Of a DNA stretch of 62,886 nt, positions 9,276-18,740 are shown one piece after another. Source of the stretch: a virus. The DNA lies in IMG/VR virus record IMGVR_UViG_3300017971_003303, positions 1-62,886 of that record. The stretch is one strand, 5' to 3'. Made by a program: the position numbers and the translations under genes. Within the stretch, counting starts at the first letter, position 1. Each line of letters begins with the position of its first letter. Under the pieces are notes generated by a model. The model saw only the letters and a program-made list of their open reading frames with translations. It searched no databases and was not told the origin of the DNA.

Positions 9276-10111
9276 TTTAGTACCTCCTTATTATATTTTT
9301 TTAAAAAATCTCCAGTTTCTTTAAATCTTTTTTTACACCACTTCAAAAATGTTTCATTATCAATTTGTACACATTGTGAGTAATCTGGTCTTCTATTCCC
9401 ACCACTAGGTGTTTGGAGATGATATGCTATTGCCCCAGTATGTACTGCTAATTTATATCCTTTGAGAATTGCACTTAGTGAAAAAAATCCTTCCTCTCTA
9501 AATGCAACAGTAGTTAGATTATCAGGATATTTGATTTCCTTATTTATTTTAGATTTATATAGACAATTTGTTCTAAATTGATGTGTAGGTATTAATTTTG
9601 ATTCATTATAACAATATCCACATTCGTCATTTTGTTTTATTATATTTCCATCCTTATCAAATTCATGTAAATTCATTACTGGACCTAGTCTTTTTATTTG
9701 TCTTATAATTCTAGGATTGGATAATATAGGTATAAGTCCTGTAATCATATCATAACCTTTATTTATTCCTTCTAGTAATTTCTCTATATATGTTGGTTCC
9801 AAAATTACGTCATCATCTAATCTTAATGTTAATGGATTATCGAAATCGTCATCCTCAATACATTTGTTTCTAGCATAACAACATCCAAAGCTTTGGTCAA
9901 TTCTAACTATTTTAACTATATGATTTTCTAACTTTAATCTATTTACTAATGACATAAGAGGTTGACATTGTATTATTAAACCCCCACTAGCATCGTCAAT
10001 TATTATTATATCAAAATTTTGGTATGTTTGTGTTCTTAAACTTTGTAATAGTAGACATAGTTCTGTCCATCTATCACGTGTTGCAATATGTATTGTTATT
10101 CTATTATCCAT
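9272..10111 (-). CDS. GT2-type glycosyltransferase
   Basis: The protein has 279 residues in a GT-A fold. The N-terminus has ITIHIATRDRW followed by LLQSLRTQTYQNFDIIIIDDASGG, the classical GT2 opening. 'LRLDDDV' is the DxD metal/nucleotide-sugar site. The C-terminus contains FREEGFFSLSAILKGYK, the usual acceptor-side 'ED' region. It inverts configuration while moving a sugar from a nucleotide donor. It overlaps its neighbours by 8 and 4 bp in the glycan cluster. Confidence 0.8.
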   Translation of the reverse strand: MDNRITIHIATRDRWTELCLLLQSLRTQTYQNFDIIIIDDASGGLIIQCQPLMSLVNRLKLENHIVKIVRIDQSFGCCYARNKCIEDDDFDNPLTLRLDDDVILEPTYIEKLLEGINKGYDMITGLIPILSNPRIIRQIKRLGPVMNLHEFDKDGNIIKQNDECGYCYNESKLIPTHQFRTNCLYKSKINKEIKYPDNLTTVAFREEGFFSLSAILKGYKLAVHTGAIAYHLQTPSGGNRRPDYSQCVQIDNETFLKWCKKRFKETGDFLKKYNKEVLK

Positions 10112-10982
10112 TATAAAATTGTCTCCCTTTATCTATATACTTTTTCCAAGCAGATGTATTTTTTTTATAAAAATCTACCATTATATCTATACCATCAATT
10201 ATACTAACTTTTGGTTTAAACCCTTTATTTTGTATATCTGTTATATCTACATTTACATTCTGTGGTTGTGCCTTTTCTTCTGGTAATACTTTTATTTTTG
10301 ATTTTGATTTTGTCTTTTGTATGATGTAATTAGCTAACGCTATAAGTTTTACTTCTTCATCACCACTAATGTTATAAATTTTATTCCATTCTCCTTTCAT
10401 ACTTAATATTACTCCATCTACAAAATCGTCAATGTATGTGAAATCAAGTGTTTTTTCATCATCACCGTACAATCTTATGTCCTCATTTTTGAATGAAGCA
10501 CATAACCAGTTATTTATTAATCTAGATGTTTCATCAAACATAGGACCGTAAACTGTTGATGGTCTAATAATAATATATTTTAATCCATAACAATTAGCAT
10601 AAGCTTTTGTTAGTTCCTCAGTATATATCTTACTAGCTACATATGGATTCCTTTCTTTACTGAGAACTCTTGATGTTGATGCAACAATTATTTTTGGTAT
10701 TTTGTTTCTTTTACAAAATTCTAGTACAGCTAGTATACCATCAACATTATTTTTATGAGGTAAAAAAGGATTACTAATTGCCTCATTAATTTTACATTGT
10801 GCTGCAAAATGAAAAAATACATCTATTTTGTCCTTTATTTTATACTCCTTAAACATTAAATCGGATATATCAAAACCTTCCCTTTTATCTATTGCCATTA
10901 CACATTTATGACCTTCTTTGTCTAGTCTTTCTTTTAGGAATGTACCTATTAAACCCTTATTTCCTGTTATTGCGTAATTCAT
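10104..10982 (-). CDS. NAD-dependent sugar epimerase/dehydratase (HldD/GalE-like SDR)
   Basis: The protein has 292 residues in an extended SDR fold. The N-terminus AITGNKGLIGTFL is the NAD-binding GxxGxxG. FHFAAQCKI, STSRV and YVASKIYTEEL (the catalytic Y-x3-K) follow in order, with IIRPSTVYGP further on. It acts on nucleotide-activated sugars. Because it lies directly after kinase and nucleotidyltransferase genes of the HldE type, an epimerase acting on the activated heptose (HldD role) is plausible, but the sequence alone cannot tell it from a 4-epimerase or dehydratase. Confidence 0.75.
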   Translation of the reverse strand: MNYAITGNKGLIGTFLKERLDKEGHKCVMAIDKREGFDISDLMFKEYKIKDKIDVFFHFAAQCKINEAISNPFLPHKNNVDGILAVLEFCKRNKIPKIIVASTSRVLSKERNPYVASKIYTEELTKAYANCYGLKYIIIRPSTVYGPMFDETSRLINNWLCASFKNEDIRLYGDDEKTLDFTYIDDFVDGVILSMKGEWNKIYNISGDEEVKLIALANYIIQKTKSKSKIKVLPEEKAQPQNVNVDITDIQNKGFKPKVSIIDGIDIMVDFYKKNTSAWKKYIDKGRQFYNG

Positions 10983-11362
10983 TTTAAATCTGATGCATGT
11001 ATTTTATATTTAAGTGGTATTATCATTATTTTTCCTCCATAACTCTCTACGTATTTTTTTTCTTGTTGATTTATAGTGTTCATATTATAATCTCCTCCTT
11101 TGACATAGATATCTGGTTTTAATTCTATTATTTTTTTTAGATGGTTTTCCGAAATTATGACTTTATCTACATAACTTATACTCTCTATAATTTCTTTTCT
11201 TTGTTGTTGTGTGAATACAGGTTTCCTCTTTTTTTCTCTTATAAATTGTTTATCAGATGTTATGCTTACTATGAGATATCCTAATTTTTTTGCTTCCTTT
11301 AAATATTGAATATGTCCAGGATGTATTATATCAAAACATCCACAAGTAAATACACTCTTCAT
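10979..11362 (-). CDS. HldE C-terminal-type nucleotidyltransferase (RfaE2-like)
   Basis: The protein has 127 residues in the cytidylyltransferase-like fold. 'FTCGCFDIIHPGHIQYL' holds the HxGH nucleotide-binding motif, and 'YVKGGDY' plus the 'R...KP' loop are typical of RfaE domain II and glycerol-3-P cytidylyltransferases. The neighbouring kinase makes an ADP-heptose synthase assignment the best guess: ATP plus heptose-1-phosphate gives ADP-heptose. In bacteria the two domains are often fused as HldE; here they are separate genes overlapping by 4 bp. Confidence 0.75.
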   Translation of the reverse strand: MKSVFTCGCFDIIHPGHIQYLKEAKKLGYLIVSITSDKQFIREKKRKPVFTQQQRKEIIESISYVDKVIISENHLKKIIELKPDIYVKGGDYNMNTINQQEKKYVESYGGKIMIIPLKYKIHASDLK

Positions 11363-12201
11363 GGTCCTAGTTCCTCCCCACTAACTTGATACTGACCTCT
11401 ATGTGCACAAACTATTCCAGCAGCTTTATTTGCGTAAGGTATAGACTCATCCAAACTATATCCTTTACTTAACATAAGAGTTAATACACTAACAACCATA
11501 TCTCCTGCTCCTAAGACATCATAAACTTCTATTGCATTTGTCGGGAAATGCTTAGAATAGTTACGTCTAAATAATGTCATACCATTCCTACCTTGAGTAA
11601 CTATCACATTTTCAGACATTAATAATAGTGATTGTGCTATCTTTTCTAATTCACTTTCACCTGTTAAATTAATTGCTTCTTTTATTGTTGGCGTTAAAAT
11701 ATAGGAACCAGTATAATCTAATTTTTTTGGGTCAACAATAAGTGGTACATCTAACTTTAAAAGCCCTTCAAAAAATCTTTGTGTTATATCTCCTTTAGCA
11801 TAGTCCGAAACTACAATAAATTTTGGTGCTAATTCTCTAATATCACTTAACATGTTATCTATATATTCGTTTTTGTGTATAACTTCATCGTCTAGTCTTA
11901 ATATACCATTTACTCTAGTCTTATGTGTTGTTTTTGGTCTTTCATATAAAAATGCAGGAACTCTATTACTGTCAAGTAATTGTCTTACGATATCACCAGC
12001 ATTATCATTACCAATTGTACCAAATAAACATACATCCCCTCCGAGTGTTTTTATATTATTTGCTACATTAGCAGAAGCACCTAATTGATTTACTGTTTCT
12101 TCTATTCCAATAACAGGCACTTCCTCATTACCAATTTTAGTATACGGACCATTAACTTGTGTATCCAAAATTATATCTCCAACTACTACAATATTACTCA
12201 T
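11359..12201 (-). CDS. PfkB-family sugar kinase, HldE N-terminal-type
   Basis: The protein has 280 residues of ribokinase/PfkB fold. 'VGDIILDTQVNG', 'QLGASANVANNIKTLGG' and the C-terminal 'YDVLGAGDMVVSVLTL' (catalytic Asp in GAGD) match D-glycero-D-manno-heptose-7-phosphate kinase (RfaE domain I), notably the 'GDVxLDxYxxG...P' opening and 'GGAANVAxNxxxLG'. It would make heptose-1,7-bisphosphate. Together with the next gene it corresponds to HldE split in two. Confidence 0.75.
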   Translation of the reverse strand: MSNIVVVGDIILDTQVNGPYTKIGNEEVPVIGIEETVNQLGASANVANNIKTLGGDVCLFGTIGNDNAGDIVRQLLDSNRVPAFLYERPKTTHKTRVNGILRLDDEVIHKNEYIDNMLSDIRELAPKFIVVSDYAKGDITQRFFEGLLKLDVPLIVDPKKLDYTGSYILTPTIKEAINLTGESELEKIAQSLLLMSENVIVTQGRNGMTLFRRNYSKHFPTNAIEVYDVLGAGDMVVSVLTLMLSKGYSLDESIPYANKAAGIVCAHRGQYQVSGEELGP

Positions 12202-12731
12202 TTTAAAATCATATAAGCTATATTTACATTCTTTACAGTGTAAATTTCCTTACCCCTTTCAATTAATTCATTAATATATTTCTTTACATATGGACTATCA
12301 ATATAATCATGCCATACTATAACTTTTGGATTTAATTTAAATGCAAACTCAGTATCACCTTTAACATCATCATAAAAGTGTTCACCATCAATAAATACTA
12401 AATCGTAATTCTCATTATCTTGTATAATGTAATTCCTACTATTACATATCTTTATTTTAGCATTGGTTTTCCTACAATAGACACCTGTAGTTTTATCTTC
12501 ATTAAAATCATTGGTATCTTTGTCTATACTTTTTATATTAGTTATATTAGGATGTAACCACATTAACAATGTAGCATAACCTAGCCAAGTTCCTATTTCA
12601 AAAACAGACTTTAATTTATATTTGTTTATAAGTTCTATTAAAACTATATGTTCAGGTTTTTTACTAGTCCATTCATCTTTTGGATGTGGATACTTTTGAT
12701 AGAACCATTCAACGTATTTTTTGGATTTCAT
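12198..12731 (-). CDS. SAM-dependent methyltransferase (MT24-like)
   Basis: The protein has 177 residues. 'SVFEIGTWLGYATLLMWL' is the SAM-binding motif I, and 'YDLVFIDGEHFYDDVKGD' is the metal/acceptor motif of class I methyltransferases of the MT24/cephalosporin-hydroxylase-like group. It overlaps the transketolase half upstream by 23 bp and the kinase gene downstream by 4 bp. It probably methylates a sugar or glycan, as such enzymes do in LPS and flagellin glycan clusters. Confidence 0.65.
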   Translation of the reverse strand: MKSKKYVEWFYQKYPHPKDEWTSKKPEHIVLIELINKYKLKSVFEIGTWLGYATLLMWLHPNITNIKSIDKDTNDFNEDKTTGVYCRKTNAKIKICNSRNYIIQDNENYDLVFIDGEHFYDDVKGDTEFAFKLNPKVIVWHDYIDSPYVKKYINELIERGKEIYTVKNVNIAYMILK

Positions 12732-13203
12732 TTTTGGGAGCTTTCTTTAAGTACATAAATACTGGTCTTTTATGTTTAAACATATTCCTTGTCATTCGTA
12801 AAGTTTCTTTAATTGACTCTGGTTTTAGTAATTCAATTTTGAGTGCCTTACATAGTAAATCTAAATTACTAGTTACATGTGTTGGTCCTAAATCTGGATA
12901 ATCACCATAACTAACTAATTTAACATTTTGTTTTTGTTGCATAATGTTTAATTTAATAGATTCATAGGGTCTTTCTAAAAGAAATGGTGTAATTGTATAA
13001 ACTATTGGTATAAATCCTTCTTGAGCCATACCAGCAGCCATACCAATTGTCGCTTGTTCCGCAATACCAGTATTTATTAAATGGTCTGGTGTTTCTTCTT
13101 TTAACGTATTAAAAACGCCAAAACCTATATCTGCACATAAGACATAAATCCTAGGATTTTTTTTAATCAATTCAACCATTAATTTTCCAAACGAATATCT
13201 CAT
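12709..13203 (-). CDS. Transketolase-like pyrimidine-binding subunit, short
   Basis: The protein has 164 residues. 'GIAEQATIGMAAGMAQEG' carries the catalytic Glu of the TPP pyrimidine-binding domain, and 'DLGPTH' is the transketolase 'GPTH' site. The usual C-terminal transketolase domain (about 120 residues) is missing; the protein ends just after the pyrimidine domain. It is translationally coupled (4-bp overlap) to the N-terminal half. Split transketolases are the rule in archaea and in some sugar clusters. Expected reaction: two-carbon transfer, possibly making sedoheptulose-7-phosphate. Confidence 0.75.
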   Translation of the reverse strand: MRYSFGKLMVELIKKNPRIYVLCADIGFGVFNTLKEETPDHLINTGIAEQATIGMAAGMAQEGFIPIVYTITPFLLERPYESIKLNIMQQKQNVKLVSYGDYPDLGPTHVTSNLDLLCKALKIELLKPESIKETLRMTRNMFKHKRPVFMYLKKAPKNEIQKIR

Positions 13204-13928
13204 TTTAAATATTTTAATGCCTCCTCCATTACTTCTGGTCTTTCATGTAAGTAAATTACATGATATGTAGGATTTTTATGTAGGAATGGAATACCATAAC
13301 CTTTAATAGTATCAAAAATAACTACATTTAAACCTTTTTTTAATTTTTTCATTTTTGAAAGTCCTTTTATTGTATGTCCATTAGCTCTAGTTACATTATA
13401 TCCAAATGCTTCAAACTTTTTTTTCATTGTTTTATAGTCTTCATTCATTATTTTTTTAATAGAGTCTATCGCTTGATACTTGTTCCAATCCACCAAAATT
13501 ATCAAATTATCTATATTAAACTTATTTGCTATATTAAGACATTCCCAAATCATTCCCTCTTGCAATTCACCATCGCCAATTAAACAATAAACTTTAGTAT
13601 TGTCCTTTTTTAAATATTTTCTTGCATATGCTCTTCCTAAAGCTATAGATAATCCATGACCTAAAGAACCACCAGTAGCCATTATTCCTTGTTTCTCATT
13701 GTACTCAATATGAATTGTCCATGGTGGTTTTATTCCCTTAGTTTCTAAAACTACATGTAATGCAGGTGCACCATGACCTTTACTCATTATAAAAATGTCG
13801 TCCTCCTTCTTAACATTATCATATAAATATTTAACTATATCTACACAAGACATACTACTTCCATAATGCCCATGTTTTCTTTTAAATCCTTCAGTAATAA
13901 TTCTCCTTCTTAAATTTTTATTTAGCAT
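13200..13928 (-). CDS. Transketolase N-terminal (TPP-binding) subunit
   Basis: The protein has 242 residues. Residues HGHYGSSMSCVDIVKYLY, MSKGHGAPALHVVL and TGGSLGHGLSIALG line the active site. 'GDGELQEGMIWECLNIANKF' is the TPP/Mg motif. It pairs with the next gene to form a split transketolase. In this cluster it can supply sedoheptulose-7-phosphate, the entry substrate for the GmhA/HldE-type enzymes also encoded by this virus. Confidence 0.85.
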   Translation of the reverse strand: MLNKNLRRRIITEGFKRKHGHYGSSMSCVDIVKYLYDNVKKEDDIFIMSKGHGAPALHVVLETKGIKPPWTIHIEYNEKQGIMATGGSLGHGLSIALGRAYARKYLKKDNTKVYCLIGDGELQEGMIWECLNIANKFNIDNLIILVDWNKYQAIDSIKKIMNEDYKTMKKKFEAFGYNVTRANGHTIKGLSKMKKLKKGLNVVIFDTIKGYGIPFLHKNPTYHVIYLHERPEVMEEALKYLK

Positions 13929-13952
13929 TTTGTCCTCCTTTCATTGATAGTT

Positions 13953-15032
13953 TCATATAAAATTAACTCCACTAGGTTTATGTATATAATCCCATATAAA
14001 TTCGTTTATTTTATCATGTCTACAACAACCAGCACATTCTTTATGTACATTAAAATTATTAATCATTCTATCAACAATTTTCCAATATCTATCACTTTTT
14101 AATATTTCACCTAAACTTTGTTCGTTCAAATCTCCATAACAAAATTCTTCATTTCCAAATAAATAACCACATGGGTAACATTTACCATTACCACTAACTT
14201 GAAATAATAATGGTACATCTACACATCTATCATATGGTCTACGTTTACCTATTTTCATAAATTCCCATTTTACTACTATTGACGTATCATTAGTTGACAT
14301 TGATTCACACTTTTTTAGTACTTCAATTATTTCTGGTTTTTCATAGTCATTAACATCAAAAGATACATCACAAACGCTATTATCATCAGGTAAACTACAT
14401 TGCTTTATTAGAAAATAATCTACACCTAAATTAATTGCCAACTTACTTTCTTCAATCATTTCTTTGTCCATTAATCCCGGAACATAAACTGCTTGTAATC
14501 CTATATCACAAGTATATCCTTTTTTCCTCTTGATTTCTACTGCTCTTCTTATATTTTTAACTACTATATCAAACGCAGGTATTCTGTGTATTTTTCTATA
14601 ACCCTCACTAGTTCCTGCTGACAAATTAAATCTCATCCAAGTACAATTTCTCAATACGCAATCTATTTTTTCATCTGTATTTAATAGTACTCCATTAGTT
14701 GAAAAGGCCATATCCAATCCACCTTTTTTTCCTAAATTCATTGCATCGTAAATATGTGGATTTAATGTTGGTTCACCATCGCCTATAATTTCTATTGCCT
14801 TTACACCTAGCTTAGGAGCATCTTTAAATAATTTTAATAGCGGTTTTCTATCTATACTTGAACGTTGGTCTTTACCTTGAAATGTTCCATAACAATAAAT
14901 ACAATTAGCATTACACATTTTAGTGGCACCAATATTAATCAATAATGGTGCAACCTTTTTTCCTTTATCATAGTAATCTATAACTCTATCCATATGCCAA
15001 AGTATCTTAGTACTATCCATTAATCTTTTCAT
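13953..15032 (-). CDS. Radical SAM / SPASM-like enzyme
   Basis: About 359 residues. 'CNANCIYCYG' is the CxxxCxxC [4Fe-4S]/SAM cluster, followed by 'EIIGDGEPTLNP' (GGEP-type motif). The C-terminus has a cysteine set (KCYPCGYLFGNEEFCYG, then ECAGCCRHD), as in SPASM proteins that bind extra clusters. The start at 15032 is chosen because it overlaps the upstream gene little; an in-frame ATG at 15065 overlaps more, and one at 15020 is also possible. The substrate is unknown. Its place beside a LicD-like gene and glycosyltransferases suggests sugar or peptide modification of the glycan. Confidence 0.75.
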   Translation of the reverse strand: MKRLMDSTKILWHMDRVIDYYDKGKKVAPLLINIGATKMCNANCIYCYGTFQGKDQRSSIDRKPLLKLFKDAPKLGVKAIEIIGDGEPTLNPHIYDAMNLGKKGGLDMAFSTNGVLLNTDEKIDCVLRNCTWMRFNLSAGTSEGYRKIHRIPAFDIVVKNIRRAVEIKRKKGYTCDIGLQAVYVPGLMDKEMIEESKLAINLGVDYFLIKQCSLPDDNSVCDVSFDVNDYEKPEIIEVLKKCESMSTNDTSIVVKWEFMKIGKRRPYDRCVDVPLLFQVSGNGKCYPCGYLFGNEEFCYGDLNEQSLGEILKSDRYWKIVDRMINNFNVHKECAGCCRHDKINEFIWDYIHKPSGVNFI

Positions 15033-15627
15033 TATATAAACCTGTAAACCTCCCTTTAGTGTCACAAAATTTTAACCATTCCTCTAAACTTAAATAATCT
15101 ACAGAACTAACCCATCCCATTTTTTCCGCTCTCCATGGTTTAATTGGCCTAGCATATTCATTACAAGGTATTTTCCATTTTCTCCCATACTCTAATTCCA
15201 AGTATTTTTCAACTGGTTTAGGAACTTTAAATTCTTTACCTTTAAATTCTACTACATCAAATTCTTTTATGAATGGTTCAATATCCTCTGTAAATTGGAA
15301 CCAAACATCTAATAGAATACCATACTTATAAAAATGATGGTTAAGTTCCCATCCTGGATTTTTAAAATATGGTCCAGCTTTAAATCCATTTTTCATTAAA
15401 GCATCAAATAATTTTATTAAATTGTCTCTACTCGTTTTTACACCTATATCTAAATCTATTATCTTACCATTATCCCCAAATTTTTCTGTGTTACCATCCC
15501 TATAAATTGTTAAACATGTACCAAATACTAAAAAGAATTCTATATCTAATTTGTCACAAATTTCCTTAAACTCAAATAAGGATGTATAATCCAAATTTTC
15601 TACTTGTGGTTTTAGTTTTGGTTTCAT
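15013..15627 (-). CDS. LicD/fukutin-like phosphotransferase
   Basis: The protein has 204 residues. 'LDIEFFLVFGTCLTIYRDG' followed by 'IDLDIGVKTSRD' matches the LicD family (nucleotidyltransferase fold; E-x-W/F-L-x-x-G-T-L and DxDxD-like metal site). The C-terminus has 'PVEKYLELEYGRKWKIP', also typical. LicD proteins attach phosphocholine or other phospho-groups to surface glycans. It is embedded in the glycan cluster, overlapping the radical SAM gene. Confidence 0.65.
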   Translation of the reverse strand: MKPKLKPQVENLDYTSLFEFKEICDKLDIEFFLVFGTCLTIYRDGNTEKFGDNGKIIDLDIGVKTSRDNLIKLFDALMKNGFKAGPYFKNPGWELNHHFYKYGILLDVWFQFTEDIEPFIKEFDVVEFKGKEFKVPKPVEKYLELEYGRKWKIPCNEYARPIKPWRAEKMGWVSSVDYLSLEEWLKFCDTKGRFTGLYNEKING

Positions 15628-16364
15628 TTTTTGCCTGTTATAATACTAATTTTTAAATCTATAAAGCAATCGTTATCTGTAACAACCATATTGTAGTCTT
15701 TCTTGAAATAATCTTTTGCATTGACATGTAAATTATAAATTCTGTCTTTTTCTTTTTGTGACAAAACATGATTTTTTAACCATTTCTTTATACTAAATTT
15801 TTTTATAGTTATATTTTTAACTTTTATATTTTTAAATCCACTTCTTTTCATAAGTTTTACTAAATCATCATCGTAACAAACAACTCTATCCAATTTATTT
15901 TTAAAGATATTTTTAAAATCTGATTTTACTCTTTTTGAAGGTGGGACTCCTTCAACTATAATTATTGTACCACCTTTCTTAAGTGTTTTATAGCATATAT
16001 CCATTGCCTTTTGTTGTTTTGATACAATGTAATGGAAAACATATCTACATGTAATTTTATCAAAACTATTTTCAATAAATATGTCATTAAGTATATCATT
16101 ATTTATATATAAAATATTATTCATTGGTTTACATTTAAAAATCATATCACTAGATTTATCAATACCTACAACTTGTTTCACTTTGTTGGCTACAAGATTC
16201 GATATTATTCCTGTACCAGAACCTACATCCAAAACAATGTCATTTTTATTAAATTTTCCAATACTCAGAATTGATTTTAAAACTGATTTATTCTTTGTTC
16301 TTTGTTTATCATCATAATTTTCCGCTCTACTCTTCCAATAGTTTTTAGATGTTTTAATTGTCAT
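15624..16364 (-). CDS. UbiE-like SAM methyltransferase
   Basis: The protein has 246 residues. 'VLDVGSGTGIISNLVANKVK' is SAM motif I, 'VVGIDKS' motif II, and 'FDKITCRYVFHYI' plus 'LKKGGTIIIVEG' complete the class I methyltransferase fold. It overlaps both neighbours by 4 and 11 bp within the glycan cluster. The acceptor (sugar, lipid or small molecule) cannot be told from sequence. Confidence 0.75.
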   Translation of the reverse strand: MTIKTSKNYWKSRAENYDDKQRTKNKSVLKSILSIGKFNKNDIVLDVGSGTGIISNLVANKVKQVVGIDKSSDMIFKCKPMNNILYINNDILNDIFIENSFDKITCRYVFHYIVSKQQKAMDICYKTLKKGGTIIIVEGVPPSKRVKSDFKNIFKNKLDRVVCYDDDLVKLMKRSGFKNIKVKNITIKKFSIKKWLKNHVLSQKEKDRIYNLHVNAKDYFKKDYNMVVTDNDCFIDLKISIITGKK

Positions 16365-17076
16365 GTTTCATAGCCTCTTTAATTTTATTAATATCTATAT
16401 TCTTTTGTGTTTGTTCATAAATTATAGTTGACATTTGACCATGTTTTACTTCTTCATCACTATAAATGAATTTATGATTTTCATCACTATCAAAATAACC
16501 CCAATTAACTGACCTATGGTCTATAACATTACCTTCAATGTAAAAAAATAATCCAATACCTTCTCCCACAGCTATAAAATAAGGTTCTAAACTATACTGT
16601 CTTAGTCTTGGATATACATAATAACCTAATGTACGAACAATTTTTCCGGATACCACTTCTGCATTAGGATAGCTTCTACCATCAATCCCTTTACAATAAG
16701 ATATTCCCCAACCATTATTTTTGTCTAATGGGTCCAACATTAACTTGTCCCAACCCTTAATTAAATAATAATGGTCATCGTTTATATTTTGATAATAAGG
16801 TATATTAGGATATACATTTGTTGATATATAATTTAAAGCGTCTACCATAAAAAACTTATCATCTCCATAAATGACATTTCTTCCTTTTAACACTTTTTTA
16901 TACTCTTTTAAATATGGGTCGCCAGTCCAAACATAGAAAATAATTTCTGTTCCATCCGATTTTGTCTTGTCAAATGATTCTAATAACTCTACTACTTTAT
17001 GAGGTCTTTTTCTAGTACAGCATATCGAAAGTAATTTAGCTTCCTTTACTTTGTTATCATTAACTTGTATTTCCAT
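16354..17076 (-). CDS. Putative GT-A-like glycosyltransferase
   Basis: The protein has 240 residues. The opening 'LLSICCTRKRPHKVVELLESF' and the central 'NINDDHYYLIKGWD' (DxD-like) resemble GT-A fold enzymes found in sugar clusters. It lacks a clear family signature beyond this. It overlaps the GT9 gene upstream by 17 bp. Probably another transferase of the glycan cluster. Confidence 0.5.
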   Translation of the reverse strand: MEIQVNDNKVKEAKLLSICCTRKRPHKVVELLESFDKTKSDGTEIIFYVWTGDPYLKEYKKVLKGRNVIYGDDKFFMVDALNYISTNVYPNIPYYQNINDDHYYLIKGWDKLMLDPLDKNNGWGISYCKGIDGRSYPNAEVVSGKIVRTLGYYVYPRLRQYSLEPYFIAVGEGIGLFFYIEGNVIDHRSVNWGYFDSDENHKFIYSDEEVKHGQMSTIIYEQTQKNIDINKIKEAMKHDN

Positions 17077-18058
17077 TTTTATTATAATAATTTAATATGT
17101 CTTTCTTTATTTTTTCCAAGTTATTTTCTTTTGCATTATACAATCTCCATAGTGATTTGTCTTTTGTAATAGCATTAAAAAACCATGTTCTTTCCCACCT
17201 TGGATGATTACAAATAGTTAACTTATCCTTTTGTTGCTGGTATAATTTTATAGATGTAAAACCACTATCATTACCTAACATAACTTTACATTTATCTATT
17301 AAGTAAGCCATTTCCTCAAAGTATAAAATATTGTCCCCCATTAAATTGATAAATTTTCCTTTGTAACTTCCATCATCAACCCCCATTAATATAGGTTTTA
17401 TGTCATTGGAATTACAAAATTCTATTATGTCATTAAAGAAATTATCACCTTCTTTATGTGCATCTCCTTCTTCTTTCTTCCTCACATGTATTAATACATG
17501 TTTTTTATTAGTTTTTAATATGTCATCTATGAACTCTCTTATTATTCTAGTAGGTTTAAATACAAAAGTATTTCTATCATTACTAACTCTTACATACTTA
17601 TTTTTATCCCAGTCCCACATTAATATACATTCAGTACATAGAGCATCTATGAATAATGTTTTTTCGTCTACATTTTGTCCTACAAATTTTCTTAGTAGTG
17701 GGGGCCTCCAAAACATAAATTCATCTAAAAATTTATTTGCTTCTTCCTGACTCAACTCTTCTGTTGTATCGTCAAATATTTCTCCATTTTTATCTAACCA
17801 AAAGTCTCTATTAAGTGATGGTGATATTTCTATGACATTTGGAGTTAATTTTCTTATCATATCTAATGACATCCTCTCTATTGTATGAGGATAATTCCTA
17901 AAATAATATACACTATCAGTAAACACTATAGTATTGAATTTTGAAATTTTGTATTCCTCCTGTATTTTCTTAGTAGCACAAATTGCAGGCCAAACATCAC
18001 CAAGTCCACCCCTAATGTATACTACCATCTTATCTATTTTATTTTTATCCAAATCCAT
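17060..18058 (-). CDS. GT9-like (heptosyltransferase-type) glycosyltransferase
   Basis: The protein has 332 residues. 'VVYIRGGLGDVWPAICATKK' is the N-terminal GT9 motif (RxxGLGD), 'HVLIHVRKKEEGD' the mid strand, and 'LIDKCKVMLGNDSGFTSIKL' the C-terminal donor-site motif (GxDSGxxH-like, but with F in place of the usual His region). GT9 enzymes move ADP-heptose onto LPS-type acceptors. Since the same virus carries HldE-type and GmhA-type genes, this is the natural user of the activated heptose. The lack of a canonical DTGxxH/DSGxxH His makes the exact donor uncertain. Confidence 0.65.
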   Translation of the reverse strand: MDLDKNKIDKMVVYIRGGLGDVWPAICATKKIQEEYKISKFNTIVFTDSVYYFRNYPHTIERMSLDMIRKLTPNVIEISPSLNRDFWLDKNGEIFDDTTEELSQEEANKFLDEFMFWRPPLLRKFVGQNVDEKTLFIDALCTECILMWDWDKNKYVRVSNDRNTFVFKPTRIIREFIDDILKTNKKHVLIHVRKKEEGDAHKEGDNFFNDIIEFCNSNDIKPILMGVDDGSYKGKFINLMGDNILYFEEMAYLIDKCKVMLGNDSGFTSIKLYQQQKDKLTICNHPRWERTWFFNAITKDKSLWRLYNAKENNLEKIKKDILNYYNKNGNTS

Positions 18059-18740
18059 TCATTCCCTCCCATTTTTTTATTACTATTTTACTCTCATCTT
18101 CCTCTAACCATGTTGTTTCTTGTTCTGCTAAATCTTTAAAGCCTAATGTTTTATACAATTTTCTTTTTTCTTGTCTCAATTTTTTTGTCATATGACCGTA
18201 ATGATGTATTGGTACAAAATATATGTCTCCTGATTTACAATTATGAGGTATGGACGACCCATGAATATCCATTTCATTAAATTTAAAATGTGAAAGTACT
18301 TTATATATTTTATGGACTAATCTAGCATGTTTTAAATTTCCATCCATGTCTTTTACCATTACATAGTGATTTTTATCTCCTCTCATTTCAAATAATGGAC
18401 AACCAATACTTTCGTCCCTCCAATTTAATAGGATACTTAAAAATTCGTTCTTATTTATTTCTGGTACATGTTCATCTATATCTAAATTCCATATCCATTG
18501 ACAATTTTCCTCCCTTGCCATTTGTAATATTTTTTGATAATCTCTACTTTGATTTCTAGGAAGGTTTTGTACAAGATACCTTTTAGTATACTTATGATTA
18601 ATCAATTTTTGTCTTACTTCTTCATCTGCTCCATTATCCACAACAAATACGTCATTTACAGGTAATATCTCTAAGTTACTTAACCATTCATCTATAAATT
18701 GTTTTCCTCCTTTGACTACTAATCCTATTCCTATTTTCAT
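18045..18740 (-). CDS. GT2-like glycosyltransferase
   Basis: The protein has 231 residues. 'IGLVVKGGKQFIDEWLSNLE' and 'VFVVDNGADEEVRQKL' form the GT2 nucleotide-binding start, and 'WIWNLDIDEHVPE' is the DxD-type 'DxDE' site typical of the GT2-92 branch. It overlaps its neighbours by 14 and 4 bp. A glycosyltransferase role is likely; sugars unknown. Confidence 0.7.
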   Translation of the reverse strand: MKIGIGLVVKGGKQFIDEWLSNLEILPVNDVFVVDNGADEEVRQKLINHKYTKRYLVQNLPRNQSRDYQKILQMAREENCQWIWNLDIDEHVPEINKNEFLSILLNWRDESIGCPLFEMRGDKNHYVMVKDMDGNLKHARLVHKIYKVLSHFKFNEMDIHGSSIPHNCKSGDIYFVPIHHYGHMTKKLRQEKRKLYKTLGFKDLAEQETTWLEEDESKIVIKKWEGMNGFG

